Positions 9,527 through 19,300 of a stretch of DNA of 64,000 nucleotides are shown here, piece after piece. The notes under the pieces were generated by a model. It did not search any database. It was not told where the DNA came from and was given only the letters and a program-made list of their open reading frames with translations. This DNA comes from Arthrobacter alpinus (GTDB taxonomy: Bacteria > Actinomycetota > Actinomycetes > Actinomycetales > Micrococcaceae): contig NZ_FNTV01000001.1 of assembly GCF_900105965.1 (NCBI RefSeq), positions 2,542,001 to 2,606,000 of the forward strand. Direction: 5' to 3'. Position 1 is the stretch's first letter; each line of letters opens with the position of its first letter. A program made the position numbers and the translations under genes.

Positions 9527-9822
9527 GTTTGCTCCTCCGCGCCGGGGCGCGCTTGTCGACGTTGACAATGTGGCCAGCCCGGCGTGAGTTGTGATTCACG
9601 CCACTTGAACCGGTTTTCACCGAGTATGTCAGGGTCCACGAAGGAACAACAATGACCATTGATGCAGAGTTGGTGCGCATTAATGCACAGTGAACATGGC
9701 CAGGCTGTTGAACTATCAGGTGATGCGAAAACAGACCGTCACCAATTCGAACCAACAGGTGATGCGATGAAATCTACCGATTCATCGCATCACCTGTTGC
9801 CTGGAATCGTGCGGAGCAACAA
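9527..9822. promoter_or_regulatory. Symporter promoter region with several dyads
   Basis: This 296-bp gap holds no gene that I can support. From the symporter outward it contains a near-palindrome TTGTCGACGTTGACAA (9553-9568), an inverted repeat GGCGTGA-N8-TCACGCC (9581-9602), a dyad TGCGCATTAATGCACA (9674-9689) and a 19-bp perfect inverted repeat at 9753-9799. The first three are placed to act as operators for the symporter/dehydrogenase operon. The GCAT-TA-ATGC core at 9677-9686 resembles the dyad beside the LysR gene. Confidence 0.5.
9753..9799. repeat. Perfect 19-bp inverted repeat with an extra half-copy nearby
   Basis: Arms at 9753-9771 and 9781-9799 are exact reverse complements with a 9-base spacer. 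A third copy of the inner motif AGGTGATGCGA lies in direct orientation at about 9719-9729. The hairpin is 24 bp beyond the stop of the SRPBCC gene and could end its transcript, but there is no T-run. The extra direct half-copy argues for a protein-binding site. Confidence 0.55.
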
Positions 9823-10542
9823 TCAGGCAGAATACAACCCGTTCAACCAAGCACCCCAAGCCTCGCCGGCAGCTTCGGCATCCGCTCCCTCGGCGAAAAG
9901 GTGGACAGTCATGCCCACCACGGAACCGAAGGCATTGCGGCCAAAGAAGCGGATCATGGCGTCTTCGGTGCGCAGCCCCACGAAGTTTTCATCGAGGTAG
10001 TCCACCACGGCATCCACGGTTCCGAGCCCCGCAATGGCGACGCTGACATGTCCCCCGGCTCCGGCGTCGTCGATTCCCAATGCATGCTTGACGGCGACGA
10101 AGGCCTCCGGTGAACCCGACGCCGCGGGTCCCTGCACGTCGGCGAATTCCGCCTGCTTGCCGGAGAAGTACTTCACGTATTGCCCCAGCGTGTGGAGGTA
10201 GAAGGCGGTGTGCTTCGCGGCGCCGTCGTACTGGTTGTCCCAATCCTCGAAGAACACCCCGCTGTGCACGTACCGCAACCAGGAGGTTCCGTCGGCTAGC
10301 TCGGAGATGTCGAAGTCAAGTTGGTTGAAGAAGCCGCCCTCGCCGTCCATGCGGTTGGAGTAGCGGTGCGGCGGCTCCCACACGGTCACGGTGCTGCCAA
10401 ACGGGCCTGCGCCGCCGAGTTTCAGTTCGATCTCCATGGGCCACATCCAGCCCGAGGTTCCGCCGGTCGCTGCGTCGAACACCTGGGCCGGGGTACCGTC
10501 AACCTCGGTCTCGTGCACGATCTTGAATTCCTTGGCCATCAT
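9823..10542 (-). CDS. SRPBCC (START/AHSA1-like) domain protein
   Basis: A 239-residue protein whose first half has the AHSA1-like pattern: beta-strand opening with TPAQVFDAAT, then WMWPMEIE, and WLRYVHSGVFFEDW. The second half (from about residue 125) is a less clear extension. These hydrophobic-cavity proteins bind small ligands or act as chaperone cofactors, and are often paired with ArsR regulators. Here the start overlaps the ArsR-like gene stop by 4 bp, the same pairing. No catalytic function can be assigned. Confidence 0.8.
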   Translation of the reverse strand: MMAKEFKIVHETEVDGTPAQVFDAATGGTSGWMWPMEIELKLGGAGPFGSTVTVWEPPHRYSNRMDGEGGFFNQLDFDISELADGTSWLRYVHSGVFFEDWDNQYDGAAKHTAFYLHTLGQYVKYFSGKQAEFADVQGPAASGSPEAFVAVKHALGIDDAGAGGHVSVAIAGLGTVDAVVDYLDENFVGLRTEDAMIRFFGRNAFGSVVGMTVHLFAEGADAEAAGEAWGAWLNGLYSA

Positions 10543-11147
10543 GACTCCTTGAGTTGAGATTCTGCGGTTACTTTGACGCTTGGGTGAAGTGCGACGACGA
10601 GACGGTGCTTGCGCCCGCCCGTCGCGGATCCGCTGTGGTACTTTTGCGCCAGTTGCGCCGCGCTGGCTGCGAGTTCGGCTACAAACGCGGCCCGGTCGGC
10701 CGCCGTGGCGAAGGTGATTTCACCGTCCAGTGCGAACGTGGCGAGGCGTTGGTTGGCGCGATCTGCACCTGTGATGAGTGTGCCAACGTCCTTGACCAGG
10801 CGGGCCGCTACGGCCAACATCCACCGCGCCGAGAGCCTGTTGGGTTCGTAGGCGGGATCCGGCGCCACCTCGGGAAGTGCGGCGGGCGAAATTACATAGG
10901 AACGAGCAGTAGCCCCCATGATCCGCTCGGTGACATTGCCCCGGCGCTTCTCGTCCACCAGGGTTACCAGGCCGTGAAGTTCCAGCATCTTCAGGTGGTA
11001 ATTGACCTTCTGCCGAGGCAGCCCCATCCGTGCTGCCACGCTTGCCGCCGATGCGGGAACGCGTAATTCCGCAAGTAGGCGGGCCCGAATGGGATCCAGC
11101 GTGGCTTCGGCAGCCGCGGCATTCTCGATCACTGCAACGTCCAACAT
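10539..11147 (-). CDS. ArsR-like helix-turn-helix regulator
   Basis: A 202-residue regulator with an N-terminal winged helix domain: DPIRARLLAELRVPASAASVAARMGLPRQ is followed by the recognition helix VNYHLKMLELHGLV. No cysteine pairs of metal-sensing ArsR proteins are present, so a non-metal signal is likely. It is translationally coupled to the SRPBCC gene. A perfect 16-bp palindrome lies 18 bp upstream of its start, indicating autoregulation. The C-terminal 110 residues are specific to this subgroup. Confidence 0.85.
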   Translation of the reverse strand: MLDVAVIENAAAAEATLDPIRARLLAELRVPASAASVAARMGLPRQKVNYHLKMLELHGLVTLVDEKRRGNVTERIMGATARSYVISPAALPEVAPDPAYEPNRLSARWMLAVAARLVKDVGTLITGADRANQRLATFALDGEITFATAADRAAFVAELAASAAQLAQKYHSGSATGGRKHRLVVALHPSVKVTAESQLKES

Positions 11148-11164
11148 AGTCCAAGCATCTCACC

Positions 11165-11180
11165 GACAAATTAATTTGTC
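11165..11180. promoter_or_regulatory. Perfect palindrome GACAAATTAATTTGTC, probable ArsR-type operator
   Basis: The 16-bp sequence is its own reverse complement. It lies between the alcohol dehydrogenase stop and the start of the ArsR-like gene, about where that gene's -10 region should be. Size, symmetry and position fit an autoregulatory ArsR-family site. Confidence 0.6.
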
Positions 11181-11228
11181 CAGTGACTATTTCCGGGGTC
11201 CACTTTCACCGCGAAGCGACAGCGACGT

Positions 11229-12368
11229 TCAATTAGAGAAGGTGAATAACCGGCGCACAACACGGCCATCGGCGAGCGCATCCAGGCCTTCGTTGATCTC
11301 GGCGAGCGGTTTAGTGTCGGTGTGCAGCAGCTCGATGGGCAGGCGGCCATCGCGCCACATTTGGATATAGGCCGGGATATCCCGGGCCGGATCCGCATCT
11401 CCCATATAGGAACCGATCAGCCGCTTGCCCGTGCCGGCAAATTGCAGCGCCTGCACGTTGAGCGTCTGATCCGGGTGGGGCAGCCCCACCGAGACGAGGG
11501 CGCCACCCCGATCCAGCAGACCCAGGCAGGTTTCCATGACGCGAGAACTCCCCACGGCCTCGATCGCCACATCAACGCCGTCGCCGGCGTGTTTGGCTAC
11601 GAGATCGGCAGCCTCGGCTGGTGACCCGGCGAAGTGCGCGCCGCACTTCAAGGCCAACGCCTGCTTTTCCGATAGCGGATCAATGGCGATGACGGTGGTG
11701 CGTGGAATCTGGACGGCAGCCATGACGGCGGCAAGACCCACGGCGCCCATACCAAACACAATCACGGACTGCCCCGCAGCGACCTTGGCCGAGTGAACCA
11801 CGGCACCGATTCCGGTGAGGGCGGCGCAACCGAACATGGCGGCGATATCCAACGGGACGTCGTCGTCAATCACCACCACTGATTCGCGGGCCACGACCGC
11901 GTACTCGGAGAACGCGGACACGCCCAGGTGGTGGTTGATCCGCTCTCCTGACTGCGAGCGCAGGATCGCCTCGCCATGCAGCAGATCTCCTGTGCCGTTG
12001 ACCTCGGCGCCACGATGACACAGCGCAGGGCGCCCGTTGTTGCAGGCCTTGCACGTGCCGCAGCTGGGAACAAACACCAGGACCACGCGATCTCCGGGCT
12101 TCACCCCTTCCACCTCAGGCCCGACGCCGGACACGGTTCCGCTTGCCTCGTGCCCCAGTGCCATCGGAAGTGGGCGGACGCGGGAACCGTTGATGACTGA
12201 GAGATCGGAGTGGCACAGGCTGGCGCGATCGATCTTGACCAGCACCTCGCCCGAACGCGGAACCGGGACGGGGAGCTGCTCAAGAATGAGCGGCGCACTG
12301 TCCGCATAGGGCCGGCTCGCGGGGGCCGTTCGAAGAATGGCGCTTGTCATCATCGTTGATTCAGTCAT
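11229..12368 (-). CDS. Zinc-dependent alcohol dehydrogenase (MDR family)
   Basis: A 379-residue enzyme oxidising an alcohol with NAD(P). Catalytic zinc ligands are Cys52 (LCHSD) and His73-Glu74 (GHEASG). Structural zinc cysteines lie at 103, 106, 109 and 117 (CGTCKACNNGRPALC). The nucleotide fold has GMGAVGLAAV. ATG 12368 is chosen because AAGGAA lies about 8 bases upstream; the frame runs open to 12467. The ArsR-like/SRPBCC pair follows 81 bp downstream behind its own operator, so it may form a separate unit. Confidence 0.92.
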   Translation of the reverse strand: MTESTMMTSAILRTAPASRPYADSAPLILEQLPVPVPRSGEVLVKIDRASLCHSDLSVINGSRVRPLPMALGHEASGTVSGVGPEVEGVKPGDRVVLVFVPSCGTCKACNNGRPALCHRGAEVNGTGDLLHGEAILRSQSGERINHHLGVSAFSEYAVVARESVVVIDDDVPLDIAAMFGCAALTGIGAVVHSAKVAAGQSVIVFGMGAVGLAAVMAAVQIPRTTVIAIDPLSEKQALALKCGAHFAGSPAEAADLVAKHAGDGVDVAIEAVGSSRVMETCLGLLDRGGALVSVGLPHPDQTLNVQALQFAGTGKRLIGSYMGDADPARDIPAYIQMWRDGRLPIELLHTDTKPLAEINEGLDALADGRVVRRLFTFSN

Positions 12369-12482
12369 CCGTGGTTCCTTCGAGAGTTTGAATGCGCAGG
12401 GAAGCCAGTTTCGACAAATGGGATGAACCACTCCGATGACTTTGACGTGATCATACTCGCGATGCACGGCGGCGCCGTGGGC

Positions 12483-12761
12483 TTATGCCGCGTCGTGGTC
12501 AGTTTCCAGGATCTGGACCAAACGCTCCAATGCTTCATCGGCGCCGGGCCCCTCCGCGCGAAGGACCACCGCATCGCCGTGGGCTGCGCCGAGGCTCATG
12601 AGGGCGAGGATGCTGTCGGCCTCCATGGCGTCCTCGGCCGGCTCGCCGGCCAGGGCGATGGTCACCTCAAGATCAAGCTCAGCCACGGCCGCGGTGAAAA
12701 TGGCTGCCGGGCGGGCGTGCAGGCCAACGCGGCTGGCAATGGTTGCGGTACGTTCTGACAT
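12483..12761 (-). CDS. ptsH: PTS phosphocarrier protein HPr
   Basis: A 92-residue protein with the HPr active-site motif GLHARPA; His15 accepts phosphate from enzyme I and passes it to sugar-specific EIIA domains. The region around residue 50 (ADSILALMSLG) corresponds to the regulatory-serine segment of HPr. It lies 48 bp downstream of the enzyme I gene, in the same direction. This is the general PTS pair that would feed the beta-glucoside EIIBCA encoded at 15898. Confidence 0.93.
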   Translation of the reverse strand: MSERTATIASRVGLHARPAAIFTAAVAELDLEVTIALAGEPAEDAMEADSILALMSLGAAHGDAVVLRAEGPGADEALERLVQILETDHDAA

Positions 12762-12809
12762 TGAATACTCCTTGGTTGTTGGAAAACAGGTGGTGAAAAC
12801 CGTTGAAAT

Positions 12810-14555
12810 TTACAGGCCCAGCTCATCCAGAATGGGCAGGCCGGCACGGACGGCGGCGCGCGCTTCGGTGGCCGAGGGTGCAGCCAGAGCCGTGAACGCC
12901 AAGTGCCGGGCCTGGTCCAAGGTGACTGTCGGTAGCACAGCAGAGACGGCGGCCAGCGCGCGAGCACTCATCGAAAGCGACGCCACGCCCAGTCCCACAA
13001 GAACGACGGCGAGCGCCGGATCCGCTGCCGCCTCACCACAGACACCGACGGGCTTGGGAAGTCCACTGGCGCTGCTGGCCAGGGCGGCGCCGTCTGCCGT
13101 CAGTTTGACCAGCTGCAGCACGGCAGGCTGCCACGGGTTGTTGAGCGCGGCCAACGGACCAAGCTGCCGGTCGGCGGCCATGGCGTACTGGGTCAGGTCG
13201 TTGGTGCCCAAGGATGCGAAGGCGACTTCACGCAGCACGGTGGCTGCGGTCAACGCGGCGGAGGGAACTTCCACCATGACGCCGGGAGTCTTGAGCCCGG
13301 CCGCGGCACACAGTGCGGCAAAGTCGGCCGCCTCATCCGACGTCGAGATCATGGGGGCCATGACCCACACCTCGGCCTGGTGGACGGACTCGGCCGCGGC
13401 GATCGCAAGCAGCTGGCGTTCAAGAACCCCGGGTGAGGTCAGATCGGTGCGGTAGCCGCGGACACCCAGCGCGGGGTTGGGCTCATCGGCGTTGGTCAGG
13501 AACGGCAGTGGCTTGTCGGCGCCGGCGTCCAGGGTTCGAACAACCACCTTCTTACCCGGGAACGCGGCGAAAACTGCCCCATAGGCGGCTATTTGTTCCT
13601 CCACTGTGGGCTCTTCATCGCGGTCAAGGAAGCAGAATTCGGTGCGGAGCAGGCCAACACCTTCCGCGCCGGCGGCCGCAGCCTTGATGGCATCCGCCCC
13701 GGTGCCCACGTTGGCCAGCAGCGGGATCCGGAGACCGTCGGCCAAAACGTTGGCGCCGTTGAAGGCCGTGAGCGTTGACGCCTGGGCTGCCCACGCTGCC
13801 GCGGCCACGATCAGCTCGGCATCAGGTTCTGCCGTAATGGAACCTGCTGCGCCGTCCACGTAAACTTCCGTGCCATCGGCAATCCCGTCAACACCGCGGG
13901 CAGCAACCACGGCGGGCAGGCCCAGCGCGCGGGCCAAAATGGCGGTGTGGGACTGCGGGCCACCACTGGAGGTGATGAGGGCGATGATTTTGGCCGGATC
14001 CAAGGTGGCGGTATCGGCCGGCGCCAGGTCCTCGGCAGCGAGAATGAACGGTATGTCAGAGACCGGAATGCCAGGAGCAGGCAGCCCACGCAGCTCCGAA
14101 ACGATGCGCGCACGGACATCCAGAACATCGGTGGCACGCTCGGCCATGTAGCCACCCAGCGCCCGGAGCTTTTCGGCCACGGCTTCGCCGGCTTCCCAGA
14201 TGGCGCGCTCGGGAGTGCGCGCCCCGCCGGGCACCTCAGGCGCGAGCAGCTTGATGGCCGATTTCACCAACATGGGATCGGCGGCCATCAACGCTGTGGC
14301 CTCCAGAACTTCCCTGCCCTCACCCTCGACGGCGGCCGCCCGGGATCGCAGTTCGGCCTGGACGGCCTTGGCCGCATCCTTGATGCGCTGCCCCTGCACA
14401 GCCAGGTTGACGTCCGCGGCCACGGCTGCATTGGCACGAGGTTCCTGCACCGGCTTGGGCATCTGGCGCACCTGGCCAACAACACGTCCCGGAGCAACAC
14501 CTACACCTGAAAATTGCTGCCGCCGGGTCGCGGGAATCAGGACCTCGTTGTTCAT
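12810..14555 (-). CDS. ptsI: PTS phosphoenolpyruvate-protein phosphotransferase (enzyme I)
   Basis: A 581-residue enzyme I that takes phosphate from PEP and gives it to HPr. The phosphorylated histidine is His203 in the block SSGGPQSHTAILAR. The C-terminal PEP-binding half includes GVGLLRTEF and FASLGTNDLTQY. Start ATG 14555 has AAGGAG 6 bases upstream; the frame stays open to 14948 across non-coding sequence. Length is close to the usual 570 residues. The HPr gene follows. Confidence 0.95.
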   Translation of the reverse strand: MNNEVLIPATRRQQFSGVGVAPGRVVGQVRQMPKPVQEPRANAAVAADVNLAVQGQRIKDAAKAVQAELRSRAAAVEGEGREVLEATALMAADPMLVKSAIKLLAPEVPGGARTPERAIWEAGEAVAEKLRALGGYMAERATDVLDVRARIVSELRGLPAPGIPVSDIPFILAAEDLAPADTATLDPAKIIALITSSGGPQSHTAILARALGLPAVVAARGVDGIADGTEVYVDGAAGSITAEPDAELIVAAAAWAAQASTLTAFNGANVLADGLRIPLLANVGTGADAIKAAAAGAEGVGLLRTEFCFLDRDEEPTVEEQIAAYGAVFAAFPGKKVVVRTLDAGADKPLPFLTNADEPNPALGVRGYRTDLTSPGVLERQLLAIAAAESVHQAEVWVMAPMISTSDEAADFAALCAAAGLKTPGVMVEVPSAALTAATVLREVAFASLGTNDLTQYAMAADRQLGPLAALNNPWQPAVLQLVKLTADGAALASSASGLPKPVGVCGEAAADPALAVVLVGLGVASLSMSARALAAVSAVLPTVTLDQARHLAFTALAAPSATEARAAVRAGLPILDELGL

Positions 14556-14769
14556 TTCTTCTCCTTGGGTGAATACCAAACCGCACTGTTTTGGCCAATA
14601 AAAAAGGACCCGAACAAGGAGCGGTGGTTCGCTCAATGATCGGATCCTGCCCAGTTGCCCAGTTACATATCCTTTAGATAAGTGTGCGCAGTTTCTGTGA
14701 CCTTCGTCAAATCCGCAGCCCACCATGCCGTTCCGAAATGTTCGCCTGGCCCCGGTAGACTCCCTGACC

Positions 14770-15615
14770 ATGACCCCCGAAGCAAACTCCATGACCATCC
14801 ACGCCATCTTCCTCGACGTTGACGGCACGTACGCTGACTTCGGAATTGTGCCCGAAGCGCATGTTCTGGCCGTGCAGGCTGCACGCGCCAACGGGCACAA
14901 GGTGTTCCTGTGCACGGGGCGGCCAGTCTCGATGTTGCCCGAACACATCCTCGATGCAGGTTTTGACGGCCTGGTTGCCAGCGCCGGCGCTTATGTGGAA
15001 GTTGCTGGTGAGGTGCTGCTGGACACCCGCTTCTCGGCGGATTTGGCGGGCCGAACCGTGGCTGTTTTGGACGCCCACGATTCCGTCTACGTATTGGAAG
15101 CCCAAGAATCACTTCACGTGGCACCGGCGGCCGAACAACGGTTGCGGCGCATCATCGAGGCGCACTTCGACAAATCATCCAACGGCCCAGGCAAGGGATC
15201 CTCCGCCATCTTGGGGTCATTGCTTCCCTGGAGCGCACAGTCACCACTGTTCGCCAAGGTTTCCGTCTTTGAATCCCCGATCCCCATGGAGCTGATTGCC
15301 GCAGAAATCGGTGCGGAGATCGCCGTCGTCGCCAACTCGATTGCCGACGAGGGAGCTCATGCCGGAGAGCTGTACCAGCGAACCATCAGCAAGGCCGACG
15401 GCGTGGCCGTCGCCATCGCGAAACTCGGGATCGAGCAGGGCAACACCATCGCGTTTGGTGATGGCCAGAACGATCTTGAAATGGTTGCCTACGCAGGCAT
15501 AGGTGTCGCCATCGAGGGATCTTCCGCCGAACTCTTGGCCCTCGCCGACCGCACCACCGCGCCGCCGTCGCGCGATGGAATTGCCACTGCCTTCGCGGAA
15601 CTCGGGCTGATCTAG
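14770..15615 (+). CDS. HAD superfamily (Cof-type) phosphatase
   Basis: A protein of about 281 residues with HAD motifs: nucleophile motif I FLDVDGTYADF, motif II in LCTGRP, the C2-type cap in the middle and motif IV FGDGQNDLEMVAYAG. Cof-type phosphatases dephosphorylate sugar phosphates or cofactors. The start is uncertain: ATGs at 14725, 14770 and 14791 are in frame and none has a clear ribosome site; the domain begins just after 14791. It diverges from ptsI and precedes the beta-glucoside PTS operon, so a sugar-phosphate role is plausible. Confidence 0.82.
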   Translation: MTPEANSMTIHAIFLDVDGTYADFGIVPEAHVLAVQAARANGHKVFLCTGRPVSMLPEHILDAGFDGLVASAGAYVEVAGEVLLDTRFSADLAGRTVAVLDAHDSVYVLEAQESLHVAPAAEQRLRRIIEAHFDKSSNGPGKGSSAILGSLLPWSAQSPLFAKVSVFESPIPMELIAAEIGAEIAVVANSIADEGAHAGELYQRTISKADGVAVAIAKLGIEQGNTIAFGDGQNDLEMVAYAGIGVAIEGSSAELLALADRTTAPPSRDGIATAFAELGLI

Positions 15616-15639
15616 CCCGAACACCGGCCTCGTCGATTT

Positions 15640-15701
15640 CCGCGCCCGCCTCCCAGAAATGCGCCCCGTAGACGGGGCGCATTTCTGGGAGGCGGGCGCG
15701 G
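15640..15701 (+). terminator. Perfect 30-bp hairpin with 2-base loop
   Basis: The arms 15640-15669 and 15672-15701 are exact reverse complements, followed by TTTTG. It starts 24 bp after the HAD phosphatase stop and would end that transcript. The stem is much longer than usual intrinsic terminators and has no mismatch. Confidence 0.65.
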
Positions 15702-15738
15702 TTTTGTGGGGGATGGGGTGGGCCCGCCAAGACAAAAC

Positions 15739-15767
15739 TTGTCCGTGACCTCAATCACGTGTACAGT
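15739..15767 (+). promoter_or_regulatory. Promoter of the beta-glucoside PTS operon with a CRP-like site
   Basis: TTGTCC at 15739-15744 and TACAGT at 15762-15767 are separated by 17 bp. The spacer contains CGTGA-N6-TCACG at 15744-15759, the half-site spacing of CRP/GlxR-type regulators. This is the only promoter-like pair between the upstream hairpin and the antiterminator leader. Confidence 0.5.
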
Positions 15768-15794
15768 CTCAGCAGCAGGCAATGCTGCCTGTAA

Positions 15795-15823
15795 GGATTG
15801 TTACTCGGTTACGAGGCAAGACC
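15795..15823 (+). promoter_or_regulatory. Ribonucleic antiterminator (RAT) site for a LicT/BglG protein
   Basis: The segment starts GGATTGTTACT and ends GAGGCAAGACC, closely matching the known RAT consensus of BglG/SacT/LicT leaders. Its 3' bases overlap the left arm of the terminator that follows, so forming one structure blocks the other. The cognate binding protein is encoded at 19301, the third gene of the operon. Confidence 0.8.
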
Positions 15824-15863
15824 TGAGACTTACGTCAAACGTATGTCTTGGGTCTTTTTTTGT
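15818..15863 (+). terminator. Leader terminator controlled by the RAT
   Basis: An imperfect stem from AAGACC..AGAC..ACG pairing with CGT..GTCT..GGTCTT is followed by seven or more T residues ending near 15862. It lies between the RAT and the EIIBCA start, where an antitermination-controlled terminator belongs. Confidence 0.75.
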
Positions 15864-15897
15864 GCCCGAAAGACGAAAGCGGACAGAAAGGACTGCC

Positions 15898-17754
15898 ATG
15901 GCTTCCGTGAATTACCGGACATTGGCCGCAGACATCCTGGAGGGTGTTGGCGGAGAAGAGAACATAGTGGGAGCCACCCACTGCGCAACCCGGCTGCGGC
16001 TCACCCTGCGCGACGACGCCAAGGCCAACACGGCCGGCGTTGAGAAGCTGCCCGGCGTGATCACCGTGATGAAGGCCGGCGGCCAGTACCAGGTGGTCAT
16101 CGGCAACGAGGTCCCCACCGTGTTCGCGGAACTTGGCAAGATCAGCCGCTTCGGGGGCGAAGAAGACTCCGCCGAGGCCGCCCCGGCCAAGGGCAACATC
16201 TTCAACCGCTTCATCCAGATGGTCTCCTCCATCTTCCAGCCCATCCTGTGGCCCCTGGCGGCCGCCGGATTGTTCAAGGCCTTCCTGAGCCTGGCCGGAA
16301 CCTTCGGCTGGATGTCCGCCGAGGACTCCACATACGTCATCCTGAATGCCTCAGCGGATGCCCTGTTCTACTTCCTGCCGCTGTTCCTGGCCATCACGGC
16401 CGCCAAGCGCTTCAAGGCCAACCAGTTCACCGCCATGGCCATTGCCGGCGCCCTGGTTTACCCTTCCATTGTGGCTTTGAACGGCACCCAGGCGAACTTC
16501 GCCGGAATCCCGTTTTCCGTCATGAACTACACCAGTTCCGTCATCCCGATCATCGTGGCCGTCTGGCTGCTGGGATACCTGGAACGCTTCCTGCTCAAGG
16601 TGCTGCCTTCGGCCATCCGCAACTTCATGACCCCCCTGCTGGCCATGGCCATCATGGTTCCGCTGACGCTGCTGACCGTCGGTCCCGCCACGATCTTCCT
16701 GGCCAACGGCCTCTCCTCCGGCATCACGGCCATGTTCAGCTTCGCACCGTGGCTGGCCGGAGCGGTCATGGGCGGCTTCTGGCAGGTCTTCGTGGTGTTC
16801 GGCCTGCACTGGGGCCTGGTTCCCGTCATGCTCAACGACATCGCCACGACCGGCTCCTCCGTCATGATGGCACCCCTGCTGCCTGCTGTCCTGGCACAGT
16901 CGGCCGCCATGCTGGCCGTTGCCCTGCGCAGCCACAGCGCCAAGCGCCGTGAGGTTGCGGCACCGGCGGCGTTCTCCGGCTTCCTGGCCGGCGTCACCGA
17001 GCCCGGCATCTACGGCGTGAACCTGCCCCTGAAGAAGCCGTTCTACTTCGGCATAGCCGGCGGTGCCGTGGGCGGTGCCATCGCAGCCATGGGCGGCAGC
17101 GCCGCCAACGCCTTCGTGTTCCCGTCCTTGATCGGACTGCCCGCCTTCACCGCGATCGGAAGCTTCACCACCCTTCTGCTGGGCACCGGCGTTGCCATCG
17201 CCATCGGCTTCCTGCTGACCTACTTCTTTGGCCCCCGCGAAACCCCTGACACTCTCGACGCCGACGCTGCGGCACCCTCCGCCGCGACGATCGCCAGCGG
17301 CAGCGTCAAGGTCCTCGCCCCCGTGACCGGAACCGCCGTCGCCCTTTCCGATGTGCCGGACAAGGTCTTCGCCTCAGGCGCCATGGGTGTTGGACTGGGC
17401 ATCATCCCCGACGAAAACACCATCCACTCCCCCGTGGCAGGCACCATTGCGGTGGCCATGAAGACCGGTCATGCCTTTGGCATCAAGACCGACGACGGCG
17501 TGGAGGTGCTGGTGCACATCGGCATCGACACCGTCCAGATGAAGGGTGAGGGCTTTGCACCCGCCGTGACTCGTGGCCAGCGGGTGGAGGTCGGCGATCT
17601 GCTGGCAACAGTCGACCGGGCCAAGATCAAGGACGCCGGCTTCAGCGACATGACCATCATGGTGGTCACGAACACGAAGAATCTCACGGCCGTTGTTCCC
17701 GTCGGCCAGGGCCACCTGAACCACGGTGTCCCCGCACTGGACATTGAACTCTAA
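15898..17754 (+). CDS. PTS beta-glucoside transporter subunit EIIBCA
   Basis: A 618-residue three-domain PTS permease. EIIB comes first with phospho-cysteine Cys29 (GATHCATRLRL); the membrane EIIC domain spans about residues 100-450; EIIA is C-terminal with phospho-histidine near His540 (VEVLVHIGIDTV). It imports and phosphorylates a beta-glucoside. ATG 15898 has AAAGGA upstream; the frame is open from 15706 through the leader, which is not coding. It sits behind a RAT/terminator leader and ahead of a 6-phospho-beta-glucosidase, the standard bgl layout. Confidence 0.95.
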   Translation: MASVNYRTLAADILEGVGGEENIVGATHCATRLRLTLRDDAKANTAGVEKLPGVITVMKAGGQYQVVIGNEVPTVFAELGKISRFGGEEDSAEAAPAKGNIFNRFIQMVSSIFQPILWPLAAAGLFKAFLSLAGTFGWMSAEDSTYVILNASADALFYFLPLFLAITAAKRFKANQFTAMAIAGALVYPSIVALNGTQANFAGIPFSVMNYTSSVIPIIVAVWLLGYLERFLLKVLPSAIRNFMTPLLAMAIMVPLTLLTVGPATIFLANGLSSGITAMFSFAPWLAGAVMGGFWQVFVVFGLHWGLVPVMLNDIATTGSSVMMAPLLPAVLAQSAAMLAVALRSHSAKRREVAAPAAFSGFLAGVTEPGIYGVNLPLKKPFYFGIAGGAVGGAIAAMGGSAANAFVFPSLIGLPAFTAIGSFTTLLLGTGVAIAIGFLLTYFFGPRETPDTLDADAAAPSAATIASGSVKVLAPVTGTAVALSDVPDKVFASGAMGVGLGIIPDENTIHSPVAGTIAVAMKTGHAFGIKTDDGVEVLVHIGIDTVQMKGEGFAPAVTRGQRVEVGDLLATVDRAKIKDAGFSDMTIMVVTNTKNLTAVVPVGQGHLNHGVPALDIEL

Positions 17755-19224
<1,470 letters not shown>

Positions 19225-19232
19225 GAACAAAC

Positions 19233-19259
19233 GGGGCGGAGGCCACAGGCCTCCGCCCC
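19233..19259 (+). terminator. 12-bp GC-rich hairpin between glucosidase and antiterminator genes
   Basis: Arms 19233-19244 (GGGGCGGAGGCC) and 19248-19259 are perfect complements with a 3-base loop. No T-run follows, so it may only attenuate or stabilise the upstream mRNA and lower expression of the regulator gene. Confidence 0.5.
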
Positions 19260-19300
19260 ACCCATCACTCCCGCCAAAGTCGCAAAGAGGAGACAACGGC

